This document shows, piece by piece, positions 23,500 through 34,882 of a stretch of 64,000 nucleotides of DNA. How positions within the stretch are numbered: the stretch's first letter is position 1; each line of letters begins with the position of its first letter. The notes under the pieces were generated by a model. The model was given only the letters and a program-made list of their open reading frames with translations, was not told the DNA's origin and ran no database searches. A program made the position numbers and the translations under genes. Source of the DNA: Macrostomum hystrix (Eukaryota > Platyhelminthes > Macrostomidae); assembly GCA_950097015.1 (NCBI GenBank), contig CATNEN010000030.1, positions 2,031,001 to 2,095,000 on the forward strand, given 5' to 3'.

Positions 23500-23850
23500 C
23501 AAGTATGCCTGCTGCCTGCATTGACATTCACAGATTTTTTTGCGGTGGCGCAATTGAACAAATCCCAAAGCTAACAGCTGTTGTCAAGTACAATTGCAAC
23601 ATGGGTAGAATGGACTGACTCGATGCTTCCATGCACAGGTACCATCCAAATTGAAATTCATATAAATGGATTTTGTACAAGAAGCCTGGTGGGACATCTA
23701 AGTTACTTCCTTTTCTAGAGAACTGCATCAAGATGCTGGTTGCAGACTCTGGACCAGGACACTCATGGACACCACCCCAGACTAGGATATTACTGCAGGC
23801 TGCCAATCAAGTTCATTTCACCCATGAGACTCCCACCAACTGAAGCATAG
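23500..23850 (+). pseudogene. piggyBac-type transposase relic, 3' part
   Basis: After the insert the reading continues with IPKLTAVVKYNCNMGRMD, the counterpart of the piggyBac P-V--YN--MGGVD motif that contains the last catalytic Asp. A broken frame follows with KWILYKK. Stops interrupt it. Together with 22145-22615 this shows one element copy split by a later insertion. I could not find its terminal inverted repeats or TTAA sites with confidence. Confidence 0.7.
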
Positions 23851-24071
23851 GCTTGACCAAGCAAATGCTGCCAAATGTGCTTAATGGTTCCAGGCATTCC
23901 TACTAAGAAAACTGTGTTCTGTTGCACTATATGTCATAACAATCCTGGTCTTTGCCGAAATCCATGTTTCCAAATCTGGCACAAGACTTGGTGAAGCAAA
24001 AAATAACTGGTCTAATATTAATTACTGTCTAAAAGACAAGTTTCTTGCATTCTTGCATTCTTGCAACAGTA

Positions 24072-24656
24072 AATGGGTCATTCCACGAGAAAAGGACACA
24101 ATAGGAAAAAATTATAACTAATGTAGAAGCACCAAACTTGCTTAAAGTGCTTACTAAGAGTCTTTAGTTTATGTTTTTAATGAATATTAATGAAGGTATG
24201 GCATTTTTTGTTATTTTTGCTACTTCAAAGTCTAATTACATGCATAATTCTGAATAGGCATGCTGATAGGTATAAAGTTTTAGGCTTTGCAATTTAATAG
24301 TTACTTGTTATAGAAGCCCTTTTCTTGCATGGAACTAATGTTTGGGTATATAAAAGTCTAATAGAATGTTTTTAGCAGTTTAAACATAGCTTGAATGGTA
24401 CCTATTAAACTGTATAATTAGTATGTATTTTATGTGTTACGACCAGGATGTGGAAACTTAAAAAGTTTTTCTTTAGACTGTCTCTTTAAAAAAATTACCA
24501 ACAGGAATGTTTTTTAACTGAAGCACATATTGATTGATATGATACAGAAGTATTGAAACATTTTGATTGCATTTTGTACATATATTTTATGTCTAAAGTC
24601 AGGTTACGACCAGGATATCCCGGTCGTAACATGGTCGTAACACAATTATATCATTT
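24072..24656. mobile_element. Flank with a second copy of the transposon terminus
   Basis: The sequence tgggtcattccacgagaaaa at about 24072 resembles the end of the inner element that starts near 24655 (tgggtcattccagataagga). The interval also contains ttacgaccaggatgt, a phrase repeated at about 25770 and similar at 24605 and 25590. It may be the end of a longer element or of a related element in which the inner one sits. No partner end is seen to the right beyond 25970. Confidence 0.4.
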
Positions 24657-25970
24657 GGGTCATTCCAGATAAGGACAGTTGTAACATGTCACTATATATT
24701 GGTTATTTTTTCCTAATAGGCAATTTGAAACAAAAAACATAATGGTCTTGAAAGCACCTTGAATGGTCTTTCATTTGCAAAAACAGTTGGCACAAATTCA
24801 AAATACCAACAGAGATATTTTTATTATAGCCAAGTGACTTAAATTCATCATGGTAAAGCTATCAAAAGAAGTCAAGTGTGACTATAGGATTCGGAAGGGA
24901 GACGAGTTACGTGAGAAGGAGAAGAGGAATTGGGATAGGAGGATTGAGGCGAAGAAGGACCCTGCAAAGATTGAGAAGCAGCGGAAGCAAGCTCTAGCTT
25001 GGATGCAAGCCATGCGGAAGAGGCGGCGTGAACTGGTGGAACAGCAGCAGCAGGAGGCTGAGTCGCTAGAGAGCAGCACCTACAGCAGCAGCAAAACACT
25101 CAATCATGCTGTGAATCGGTAAGTTGGCATTTGGATTTGACTACTTCAGGTAGTATCTTTGTAGCTAGTGTAGTCTAGATATTTTTGTAAAACATTACCA
25201 TTTATTTCTTTCACTCTAGCGCCTGGGTCTTCCAAGATCACCAGGTTACCAGTGCGAAGTCATCCGCCAGCTTGCCAACAAGCTTGGCATGGAGCTAGGT
25301 GGGTCCTGGTTGACTATGACGGCGAGATCTTCCCTGACCAGATTGTGAAGATCTGGCAGCTGGAGGACACTGGGAAGTTTGAGTACAAAGTGAATGTGAT
25401 GTAAAAAGAGGCAACACGAACTACGCCTGGCCAAAATCCAAGGACTGTATTTACTACCCACTGGCTGATATCCCAAAGCTGCTGGACCCCCCCTGTGCCC
25501 TTGGATGCCCGCAGCGACTTCAAGTTTAACTTATGACTGCATGTGACTGCAAGGAGACAAAGAAGTTACAACCGGGATGTGACAACCAGGATATTAAAAA
25601 ATAGAGTTAAAAAAATCTAAAGTACTACAACAGAAGCAAATCACATAGCTTACCTATTGTTCTATTTCATTATAACATATTGTTGTCACTCGCCTGTTGT
25701 TCCAATTAATACATTCAGTAAAATTTTAGTTTACTTTAAAAAATGTGATCTACATTTTCATTTGTTATGACCAGGATGTGAATGTTTTGTTAATTATTCT
25801 CCTAGTAAAACAACTTTTTGTGCCAACTGTTTTTGCAAACGAAAGACTAGACTGTGCTTTCAAGACCATATGTTTTTTGTTTCAAATTCTTTTGCCTATA
25901 AGGAAAAAAATAACCATTATATAGTGACATGTTACAACTGTCCTTATCTGGAATGACCCAAATATAGGTG
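24650..25970 (+). mobile_element. DNA transposon with ~155-bp terminal inverted repeats
   Basis: The left end (about 24652-24805, with gggtcattccagataaggac and acatgtcactatata) is found inverted at the right end (about 25815-25968, with gtccttatctggaatgaccc). Similarity extends through the Lys-tract-like and cagttggcac parts, with a few substitutions and small indels. The elements enclose one plus-strand gene-like region (next entry). I do not assign a superfamily. Confidence 0.75.
24850..25535 (+). pseudogene. Transposon-borne ORF with basic N-terminal helix and decayed C-terminal part
   Basis: The first part (ATG at 24850, 90 codons if read through) encodes a highly charged, probably helical protein with RRIEAKKDPAKIEKQRKQAL and a Q-rich stretch. 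A GTAAGT donor near 25119 and a ctctag acceptor near 25219 could remove a ~100-bp intron. The region after 25219 is broken by frame changes but still reads WVLVDYDGEIFPDQIVKIW and later DIPKLLDPPCPLDARSDF, which looks like a once conserved C-terminal domain of element-encoded proteins. I do not recognise the family with certainty. It sits between inverted repeats, so it is likely mobile-element cargo, not a host gene. Confidence 0.55.
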
Positions 25971-28900
25971 AATTTAAGTGAATTTCTTTTAGTTCTTTAA
26001 AAAATTATTATGTTAAAGTCTTAGTTTTGCATATGTAATCATAATTTACACACTTATAGCAGCTGCTTTCCCTTGTTCTGTTTTGTATAGTTACTTGAAG
26101 CTGGGAAATAATTTAATTTACAAGTATGCTATCTATTTCTTATCTATATTTGCTTGGCCTACACTGCAGGTCATTTTGGGCACTTGCTTAACTGATCTTC
26201 TGATCAATATTTAGTGCCATAAAGTAGGCTAACCAAGCATTTCATTTTTAGTATAGTGGAAGCCCATATATCTATTTCTTACTCTGGGCTTTCAAGATGG
26301 TTATGTATGGCCCATGCTGCGGGCCTGCTTAATGTGTTCAAGTGGTTAAAATGCTAGTGCCTAGTAATATATAGGAAACTATATTATACTATATTCTTGG
26401 GTCTGATTGCAGCACAAAAGCTATGAATAGTCTAGATATATAATATAATATATTAGCTAATGTATTAATATGATATAAATAGCTAAAAAGATTGTTCAAT
26501 TGCAATGATTAGACATCACTTTTGCCACAAAACATTTATACTTTATTACCTTTAAAGGGACCCATTTTATTACTTATTTTACCTAGTTATTCTTAGCTAG
26601 GCTAGCTATGTAAAAACTAAAAAGAATGGCTAGGCCTACCAAATTCAGAGCTATAGCTATGGCCTATGGGCCTTTATTTTTTTACTACTTTGCTTTTTCT
26701 ACCTTATTATTTATGCAAGAAAGATAAACTAGGTGTAGGTGATCTTGTCCTAAGCTAGCCTGGAGATATATTTAATCTTTACTGCCTAGTCCTCTATCGG
26801 GTGATGCAACACAACACATGCATGGCTTTCAACACTCAACATGGACAATAAAATGGGCCTTATATTTATATTACAATTTGGATGGGTGGTATAGGCTAAG
26901 TACAGCTTTTTTACTTTTAAGAACATATACTAAAAACACTTAAACATGTTGGAATTGTCTAATATGTAGCACTTCTGTCTGAAATACATTTTTGGACCAC
27001 TCTATCAAAACTGGTTTAAATATATGTTTACCTAACTATCATTTGATTACTTGACTATTGAACAATTTATATCGTACAATACGTTCATGACTTCGATTCG
27101 TTTACTCTCGTTTACCATTTTACGTGTTTACCGCGTGTTACCACTAGTAAATTTGGTTATGTTTATTAGAAGCTTCACATTTTATTAAACAGCTATTCAT
27201 TTATAGCTAGTTTTATTTAGCTAGTTAAAACTTAAAAGTTTGAGAAATAAAAGATAAAAAGTTTGGGTAAATAGTTTAGCTAGTTAGCTGTAAAACAAAG
27301 CTGTTTACTTTGTTTTGTTGAGCCAACCTAAATGTTATAAATTAAAAAAGAAGGCGATAATTTGACTTTAAATATTTTGTGGTTTTATACTTGGCTTAAG
27401 TTTTACTGATTTATTTTGTATACCCTCAGTTATCGTTTTAGCATAATCCCAATTGATTTTGCCTAAAATTTTGCTGATTTTCAGATACATGTTTTCTCAG
27501 TTTTTCTTGAAAACATTTTTTCTTGAGAGGTTAAGTCTGATGAGAGGAAAAGTCACAAAAAATAATAATACCCCACAAAGATTGCCAACTCCCTCGCTCA
27601 TACAGTAGTCAGTTGGCTCAGATAGGTCATAGTCATATCTTCAGAAAGAATAATAGCAAACTGAGACCAAGTTGAGCAGCTGAAATTGCTGGAAAATGAG
27701 TTTTGTAACTCATTAACTCAATCACTCTATATTAAGTCTTTACAAAAAGAGACTTCTCTTTTAGGTTAAAAGCTTGTAAGATCCACAGTTAATGTAGGCC
27801 TATTTTAATAACACAATAAGAAAGACTTTTTAGGGTAAGAGAAGTAAGGTAAGAGATTAAAAGTTTGGGTGAATAACAAGCTTGGACCCAAAATAATAAT
27901 ATAATGGACCAATCACTGAGCAGGGAGGTAAGAAACAAAAGAGATGAAGCAAAAGGAGGTAAAAGTGAAAATTTATTTTCTTCATTTAAGTGAAAAGTCT
28001 TTTTCACTTAATCATCACACTAATAGGCCTATGTTGCTTTGTATGCTTTTTTGGCTTAAAGTCTCATGGCAAGCTAACATTTTGGGGGTTGCACAACTAT
28101 TCTAGCTAAATAAGCTTTTTAGCTTGGAAGTGTCTTGTGTAATATAGCCTTATTTCATAATATAATTTAATTAATTGGACCAATAGAATGAGAATGCCTT
28201 ATTCACTTAATATTAGTGGCATTGCTAGGCCCTAATCGAAATAAATTCCCAGGTTAGGCCTATTGTGAAATTAGCCCACCTATATAGGCCCCTAGCCTAT
28301 TTATTTAGAACATAGCTGCAAAGTGAAGGCTTAGGGCTTTTCATTAATTTTTCAGAGTGCCAATCCAGGCATGTTCAAAGTGTACGCTGCCTGAAGACCA
28401 GAAATTCAGGGCAGAAATATATACCTGTGTGTGGGTAGGCCTATATATACATATTTGTATATATATTCAATAGTCAGCAAAATAGGCAGAATTGCCATCT
28501 TGCTAGCTGTGGGCCTGTAAGTCTAGTGTCACAAAATGATGTGCCATTGCCAATAGCCCACCTACAGTTATATTTTTATGCAAATTAGCTAATAAACAAG
28601 TTTCCTTCTCTTAGATTTAAATCTTTATAAGATCAACTTTAAAAAAACTCAACTACAATGTATAATAGGCATGGTTTTTGTTTGTTAACTAAGAATCCAA
28701 TTTATAAGAATCAGTTCCAAAAGTCATGTTTTTGTCTAGAATATTTGCTAAAATTTTATGATTATTTGCTGTCTTTTTATTCTCCATAAAGCAATGTATA
28801 GACATTTTAGTTGTAACAAAACAATTTTTACATTTGGATTGAAGATAAAAATGTTATAACTATTCTGGTTTGCTATTTTTATTGCCGTCTTAAAGAAAAC

Positions 28901-29545
28901 ATACATTTAAAATAGTATTAGCAATAAAGACAATTTAAATAATTTATGTTACCAAGCATATATGTGAAAATAGTGTATTTGTAATAAAAAATATATATAT
29001 TCACCTTTTCACTTTTTTACTTGTTATCTATTTTATAATTTGATAACCCAATTTGATTTGAATCACCTCATTTGATTCTTTACAATCAAATTACTTTACA
29101 ATATAGTTTTTCTTTATTGTTAAGTTATTAAGTCAATTTTTAGCTTTCAAATCATTAAGTATACCCAATTTCCTTAAGTTATTAACTAGGAGTACAAAGG
29201 AAATTTTATATATAGGCCCCTATTATAAATATATACCAACTATGTATGTATTAAATTATAATTGTTATATTTTAGGCTTGCAATAACTAGCTGCCTCTAC
29301 ATTTTTACAACTACAAATAAACATAGAAGGCAACAAAATGTTAATGGTGATAGTTTTATATTTGTATACAATTAAACTTTTAATCAACCAGAGCAAAGAC
29401 GTCCATATTACAACTTCTCAGAACTTTTTTGTTTTAGTGATGGCATTCTTATGTGCTCTTTGATAAAGATTAGAAGAGCAACTTAGAAGCGAAATGACTG
29501 TAAAAATCTGTACAACTAACTAGTTAGGTACTAATAAATACATTG
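25971..29545. other. AT-rich region without recognisable gene
   Basis: About 3.6 kb of AT-rich sequence with only short ORFs. It holds the decayed SINE copy near 28.4 kb. At 26235-26263 it has a stretch ending catttttagtatagtgga that matches the retroelement-like tail near 54.34 kb. It could be the 5' flank or a long 5' UTR intron of piwi. A TA-rich low-complexity stretch lies around 28990-29010. Confidence 0.5.
28370..28560 (+). repeat. tRNA-derived SINE, decayed 5'-truncated copy
   Basis: It matches the 3' half of the SINE family: gggcagaaatatatacctgt, a GT-rich region, tcagcaaaataggcagaatt, and a final part corresponding to gtcaccaaatgatgtgccactgcc. Divergence is higher than in the other copies and the tRNA-like head is missing. 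Confidence 0.65.
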
Positions 29546-29571
29546 ATATATTCTACCATTCTTGCAGCACA
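29546..29571 (+). promoter_or_regulatory. Splice acceptor four bases before the piwi start codon
   Basis: A pyrimidine-rich tract ending cattcttgcag lies directly before cacaATG. The exon upstream of the ATG would carry only four bases, so the site is either the acceptor of a 5' UTR intron or a spliced-leader trans-splice acceptor. Flatworms use trans-splicing, but no leader is visible in the window. Confidence 0.55.
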
Positions 29572-32500
29572 ATGTCGCAGCAGGCAAAAGGTCGAGGCCG
29601 AGCTCGTGGCCGCGCTGGCCCGCGCCCAGTGGAGGATGCTGGCGCCGGATCACTGGCTCCTACCTTACCAGTTGCCAGTCCTCAGCAGCCTCCAGGCTTA
29701 AGCGCTCCAGCCGGTGCTTCTGCTGCTGTTGCCGCTGCTGTCGTCCCTGGTGATCAAGGCAATCGTAATTATCAGGGGCAACAATCTACCGATGTGGATC
29801 AGCTTTCAAGTAGCATGGCAGGAACTACGTTTGAACGCGAGGCCGGCGGCGAACGCGGTGGTCTAAGGCGCAAGCTGCTCCGCTTTCAAATGCCCCAAGT
29901 GCGACCGGAAGGTGCTATTGTTAAGAAGGGCAACTGTGGGACTCCGATTCAGGTTTTAACTAATTTTATTCCGATTCAAACCGAGAGCAACTGGTGCGCC
30001 TACCAGCTGGCTGCGGACTTTCGCCCAATCCTCGGGGCTAAGCCGCTGCGAGAGAAGCTTCTCAACGATGCCGAGCAGGTGCCAAAGCCATTCGTGTACG
30101 ATGGCGGCTGCCTGTACACCAGGCGACCCTTAGCTTCGGCGGAGGGGATCAAGTTCGCTGCCAGCATCAAATCCTGGAGCGGTGAGGTGGCCATTAGGCA
30201 GGTTAGCGTGATTGGCAAAAACACTCCGCAGTGGCTTCACCTGATGAATGTTGTGCTGAGCAAGACTCAAGTTCACATGAATATGCAGATGGTCGGCCGC
30301 AACTTCTATTATCCGGAGCAAGCCACGAAGCTTCCCCAACACCGCATGGAGGTAGGTTGGTTTGTAAATAGTAAAAATGCGCTCTATAAAATATTTTCCT
30401 TTCCTAATTGGGATCGCCCAGGCTTTTCTATTGGCAACACATACAAAGTCGTATCGGCTCGGTGGCGGCAGCTTAAATTTTGCCATTACGTGCTGCCAAT
30501 GGAAACAGCCGGGTCATTCACAATGTCGCTCTCTTGCTTAGGCCACAGTCAATTTATAATATTCCGATGTCGTTAAAATCCATTTCCTTAGGTTTGGCCT
30601 GGCTTCGAAATGGCCATTCAACCGTCTGACGGCCCCCTTATGCTTCACCTGGACGTATCCCATAAGATAATTCGCACCGACACAGTGCTCGCTGTCATGT
30701 ACGAACTGTACGAAAGTGTAGGCAATATTGGTTTTCGTTCTGCGGCCACTGACGCCTTAGTAGGCCAGATTGTCATTACGCCCCACAATAACAAGACCTA
30801 CCGAATAGACGGCATTGAATGGGACAAACGTGTCAGCGAAACCTTCCCGCTCCGAAATCAGGCTACGCGACAGAGCGAAGAAATAACTTTCGCGGAGTAT
30901 TTCCGTCGAAAGCATGGCAAAGCTCTGACGGATCCCGAACAGCCACTGCTCGTGTCAAAGCCGCGCAAAAGCGACCTGCCACCAACTAAGGGAGGTCGTC
31001 GCGAGTTTGCGGAGAGCATTCTCCTACCGCCAGAGATCTGCTACATGACCGGCCTCACCGATGATATGCGCGCCGACCGCAATCTCATGAAGGACCTGGC
31101 TACGTTCACGCGTATTGACCCTGCCACCCGCTGCGGCAAGCTGGTGAACTTTGCTCGTACAATGGCCCAGAATCAAAGGTGTCAGCAGGTGCTGGGCGAG
31201 TTCGGCCTGACTGTGACGCCCAATCCGGTCGAGGCCACCGCGCGCCAGCTGGCCCCAGAGACCGTCAGGATGTCGCGGCCGGTCAAGCTTGATCCAGAGC
31301 GAGCCGATTGGGACAATGCGCTTAAGAGTAACGGCATGTTCCAGCCAGTGAACTGCAAGAACTGGATCTTTGTCTACTTCCAACGAGATGAGCAGGCGGC
31401 CGCCGACTTTTGCCAGAAGCTCAGCCGGGCCTCCCAGTCGCTCGGCATGTCCTTTGGCGAGCCCTACGTGTTGACAGTGCCCCAAGATCGCGACCAGCTG
31501 TGGGTGAAGACCATCGAGGAAAACATTAACCAGGAGCTAGATCTGGTGTTCTGCCTGCTGCCCAGCAATAAGAAGCAGCGCTATGACGCAATCAAGCGCT
31601 TGTGCTATGTCAACAAGCCGGTGCCCAGCCAGTGCGTGCTGACAAAGACCATCCGCAATCCCGCCAAGGTGATGTCGGTGGCAACGAAAGTGGCGCTGCA
31701 GATCTCCTGCAAGCTGGGCGGCATCGCCTGGGCTGTGACAATCCCCATAAAGAGCACCATGATAGTGGGCATGGACAGCTACCACGACAAGAGGCAGAGC
31801 ATCTCCGTGCAGGGCGTCGTGTTCTCTCTGAACGAAACCTTCACGCAGTACTATTCGTACTCGCCTATTGTCAAGGGCGGCAAGGCTGAGATTCACCAGC
31901 ACCTCGAGGTTGGCTTTACGATGGCGCTGAAGAAGTTCAGGGAGAAAAACGGCGACCTGCCGATGCGCATCATCCTGTACCGCGATGGTGTCGGTGACTC
32001 CATGCTTAAGGAGGTGAGTTGAAAATGCGTTACTGGCTGTTTTTCCATGTACACTTAAACAAAAAGTCTATACAGACTACACAGGGCAAAGTAAACAGAT
32101 AGCTTTTGCTTGATTCCATGCTACGAGGGGTGTCCAAAAAGTAGTGGAATTTTTCAACGTAGCTCATAATCGGATTCAGACACATTAAATTGCTATACGT
32201 TTTATGAAAGCGGATTCATGTATCTCTGTAATACTCGTACTTTTATTATCTTCTGGCATTCAAAATTTTAGTGCAGTTCCCCAGGGTACAACTTACAGAA
32301 ACTTTAACAAGTAGTCATAGACAAGAAACATGACAACAATAAATAATAAGAATAATATAATTGATTACACCCAATCGGGCCAGATGTGCAGCCGACAGCA
32401 CAGCCGCAGCTATTGCGCGGCGCATCTGAAGGCTGCGTACAGCTGTTCAGTCCATGGACTGGGGGGACGCCACATCCACCTTTAATTATCCCAGCTGATG

Positions 32501-33987
32501 CTGGTACCAATTTAACAGCTGGGTGAACTGAAGCAATGCAGAGTTAAGTGTCTTGCTAAAGGACACAAATTGTTTCAGTGGAGTCGGGAATCGAACCCCC
32601 GACCTTCAAGTCGTTAGTCCGACGCCCTAACCACTAGGCTACAACCTCTCACTAGGCTACAACCTCTCACTAGGCTATAACCTCTATTTGTATGTTGGTT
32701 GATAACATAACTGTTGAATATGTTGAATGACAACAAACTATCAGTCGTAATCCCATTGAACGATTGAAGTTCATTTTAACGTCAACTCAAATGTCCTTTT
32801 CGTCAGGGATGGAGACATTCTCCACCTAGTCGCCTTTGCAGCTGATGCACTTCTTCCAGCGAGTGCGCAACGAATCAATTACATGAGCATATTGCTCCTT
32901 GGGAATCGCAAAAACAAGGATGCGCCGAACCTCTTCTTCAAGGCAGTGACGATTCGCGTAGACTTTGCCTTGAAGCAGCTCCTTCAGTCTCGGAAAAAAC
33001 AAAAGTCTGCTGGCGCCAAGTCAGGGGAGTAAGGTGGGTGAGGCAGGAGTTCAAACTTCATGCCCTGAATTGCCTCCACTGTCTTTGAAGCCGTGTGCGG
33101 TCGGGCATTGTCGTGGTGGAGAACCAAGGGCTTGATCCCACTGCGCCGTTTATTGTGGATGTCAGCCTTGAGCTTCTTCAGAGACAAGATGTAGCGCTCT
33201 GCATTGACAGTTGTGTTTGGCTCTAGGAAATCGATTGTCAAGGGGCCGTGACAATCGAAAAAAGCAGCAACATCAGCTTCTGGGTATATGCCTCTCGACG
33301 AGCCTTGATTGGAGGATCAGAGCCTTTATTGCCCAGACTTTTGGCTCTTCTTTTGTTGCGTTACAGAAACTTTTGAATGCCAGAAGACATTGGCGAAAAA
33401 ATTTGCATAGACCGATAAAGCTAAGAAAAATTAACGAAATTAATTAAACTGAATCCAACTATGACCCACTACTTTTTGGAAACTCCTCGTAATTATTTTG
33501 CCACAACTCTTCCTATTCGCAGGTGAAGAACACGGAACTGTTTCAGCTCAAGAAGTCCCTCTCCAAGATTTACGGTGATAATTTCAGCAGCCTCGGCTTC
33601 AAGGCCATTGTGGTGAAAAAGCTCGTCAGCTCCCGCCTCTTCCGCAAGATGGGCGCCCAGCTCAGGAACCCGGCTCCTGGCACCGTGCTGGATGACGTCA
33701 TCACCATGCCGAATTTCGTCGACTTCTTTCTGGTGTCGCAGTTTGTGAACCAGGGGACCGTCACCCCCACACATTATAATATGATTGAAGACTTCAACGA
33801 TGCCAACATAAAGCCGGACCAGGTGCAGCAGCTTACCTACAAGCTGACCCACCTGTACTTTAACTGGCCTGGCACCATTCGAGTCCCGGCACCTTGCCAC
33901 TATGCGCACAGGCTGGCTTACCTGGTGGGCCAGAACCTCATGGAGGAGCCTAGCCCTCAAATCTGCGACCGGCTGTTCTTCCTCTGA
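29572..33987 (+). CDS. piwi: Piwi-clade Argonaute protein
   Basis: Exons 29572-30351, 30592-32013 and 33523-33987 join in phase 0 at GT-AG sites to give 888 residues, normal for Piwi. The N-terminus has an RG-rich stretch (KGRGRARGRAG), a typical target of arginine methylation for Tudor binding. A PAZ domain follows the first junction (WPGFEMAIQ, then LHLDVSHKIIR). The MID and PIWI domains come next. The catalytic tetrad appears intact: D in MIVGMDSYHD, E in the KAEIHQHLE region, D in ILYRDGVGDS and H in PCHYAHRLAYLVGQNL. Piwi proteins bind piRNAs and slice transposon transcripts, mainly in germ cells and, in flatworms, stem cells. Intron 2 is mostly a mariner relic. An AATAAA at 34461 is a possible polyadenylation signal. 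Confidence 0.96.
32119..33492 (-). mobile_element. mariner transposon relic forming most of piwi intron 2
   Basis: Inverted ends gaggggtgtccaaaaagtag (about 32126) and ctactttttggaaactcctc (about 33470) are flanked by TA on each side, the mariner target. The minus-strand coding remnant (about 33300-32780) has FFDCHGPLTIDFLEPNTTVN with the first catalytic Asp, LVLHHDNARPHTA with the second, and PYSPDLAPADFCFF with the third. After FFRD the frame shifts; downstream reading gives RWKKCISCKGD. The N-terminal DNA-binding part is missing, and a SINE sits within the left part. It is inactive. Confidence 0.88.
32305..32675 (-). repeat. Second tRNA-derived SINE type, inserted in the mariner relic
   Basis: On the minus strand a tRNA-like head gtagcctagtggttagggcg (box A) and gggttcgattcccgac (box B) are followed by a body containing gtcctttagcaagacactta and ttaaattggtacc. 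The body phrase resembles central domains shared by SINEs of many animals; I do not name the family firmly. The tail is the ttattattcttattatt stretch near 32338. The head's last bases (actaggctacaacctctc) are repeated three times at 32632-32685. This family differs from the Ser/Leu-like SINE elsewhere in the window. Confidence 0.75.
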
Positions 33988-34604
33988 ATCCTGTCAGCTT
34001 CTATAGTATACGTGTGGCAGCTATTGCTCCTTGCTACACAGAGGTGTTGCAACATTTACCGCACTTCAAGGTGCTTTTTGGTGGGATGGAACATGGCTTA
34101 ATCATTAAGCGTAATATCATTGATTTTTTTAATACAACGTAATAGCGTTGTACCCTAAGATTGGTCCGTCAATCTGTCAATTGGTCTGAACTTTGGTCTG
34201 CGTGTCAATCAATTTCCTACTTTATCTGTAGGTATTGCTATTGATTATTTTAATGTTTTGTTTTTACTGTCTTTTATTTTTGAATTAATCGTTTTGTTTC
34301 ATTTAAAAGTTTCATTAATTTTCTTTTTTGTTGCTTCTCTTTTTGCACGTATCTTTTTAAACGCTGTTCTGCCCCAGAATTTCAGTTCTCCAGAATGCCT
34401 TTAGATTACTATATGCACCTATTGAAAGATAATCGTATAAGACCGACCAAGCACTATTGGAATAAAGTCAGAATCAATGTAGATACTTAAAAAGGTTCGT
34501 TTTTGAAGCTGCTGTAGTTGTTGTTGTTGCGAAAAGCATTTTTGCGCTGCAAAAACTGGACAATCTGGCCAAAAACTGGCTCCTGAAGTAATTGCTGTTA
34601 TAAT

Positions 34605-34882
34605 TAATAGCATAAGAGATGAGGACACTGGCACATCATTTGGTGACGGCGGCAATGTAGCCCATTTCGTGGATACGTTCGCAGGCACACACACAGGGGT
34701 GTTTACAACTGCCTGACTTTCTCATCGCAGTGTACACTCTTGCTGCATCTTTAAGGTTCGGGTGACAAACCCGAAAGTTTTCTATACGCAGCTGCACTAC
34801 AAATTAATAAGGCCTCGCCGCGTAATCCAGCTCAGTTACCATGGTGCGAGAGGCAAACTCGTTAACCGCTGTGCCATTCATT
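34605..34882 (-). repeat. tRNA-derived SINE, copy 4
   Basis: On the minus strand the head (ggttaacgagtttgcctctc) and body of the Ser/Leu-like family are present, with the diagnostic segment gtcaccaaatgatgtgcca. It lies 3' of piwi, just beyond the possible polyadenylation signal. 34883-36380 shows no gene I can support. Confidence 0.75.

Noticed and set aside
32575-32650. Functional tRNA gene on the minus strand
   Set aside because: It has box A and box B but is followed by a conserved SINE body and sits inside a mariner relic.
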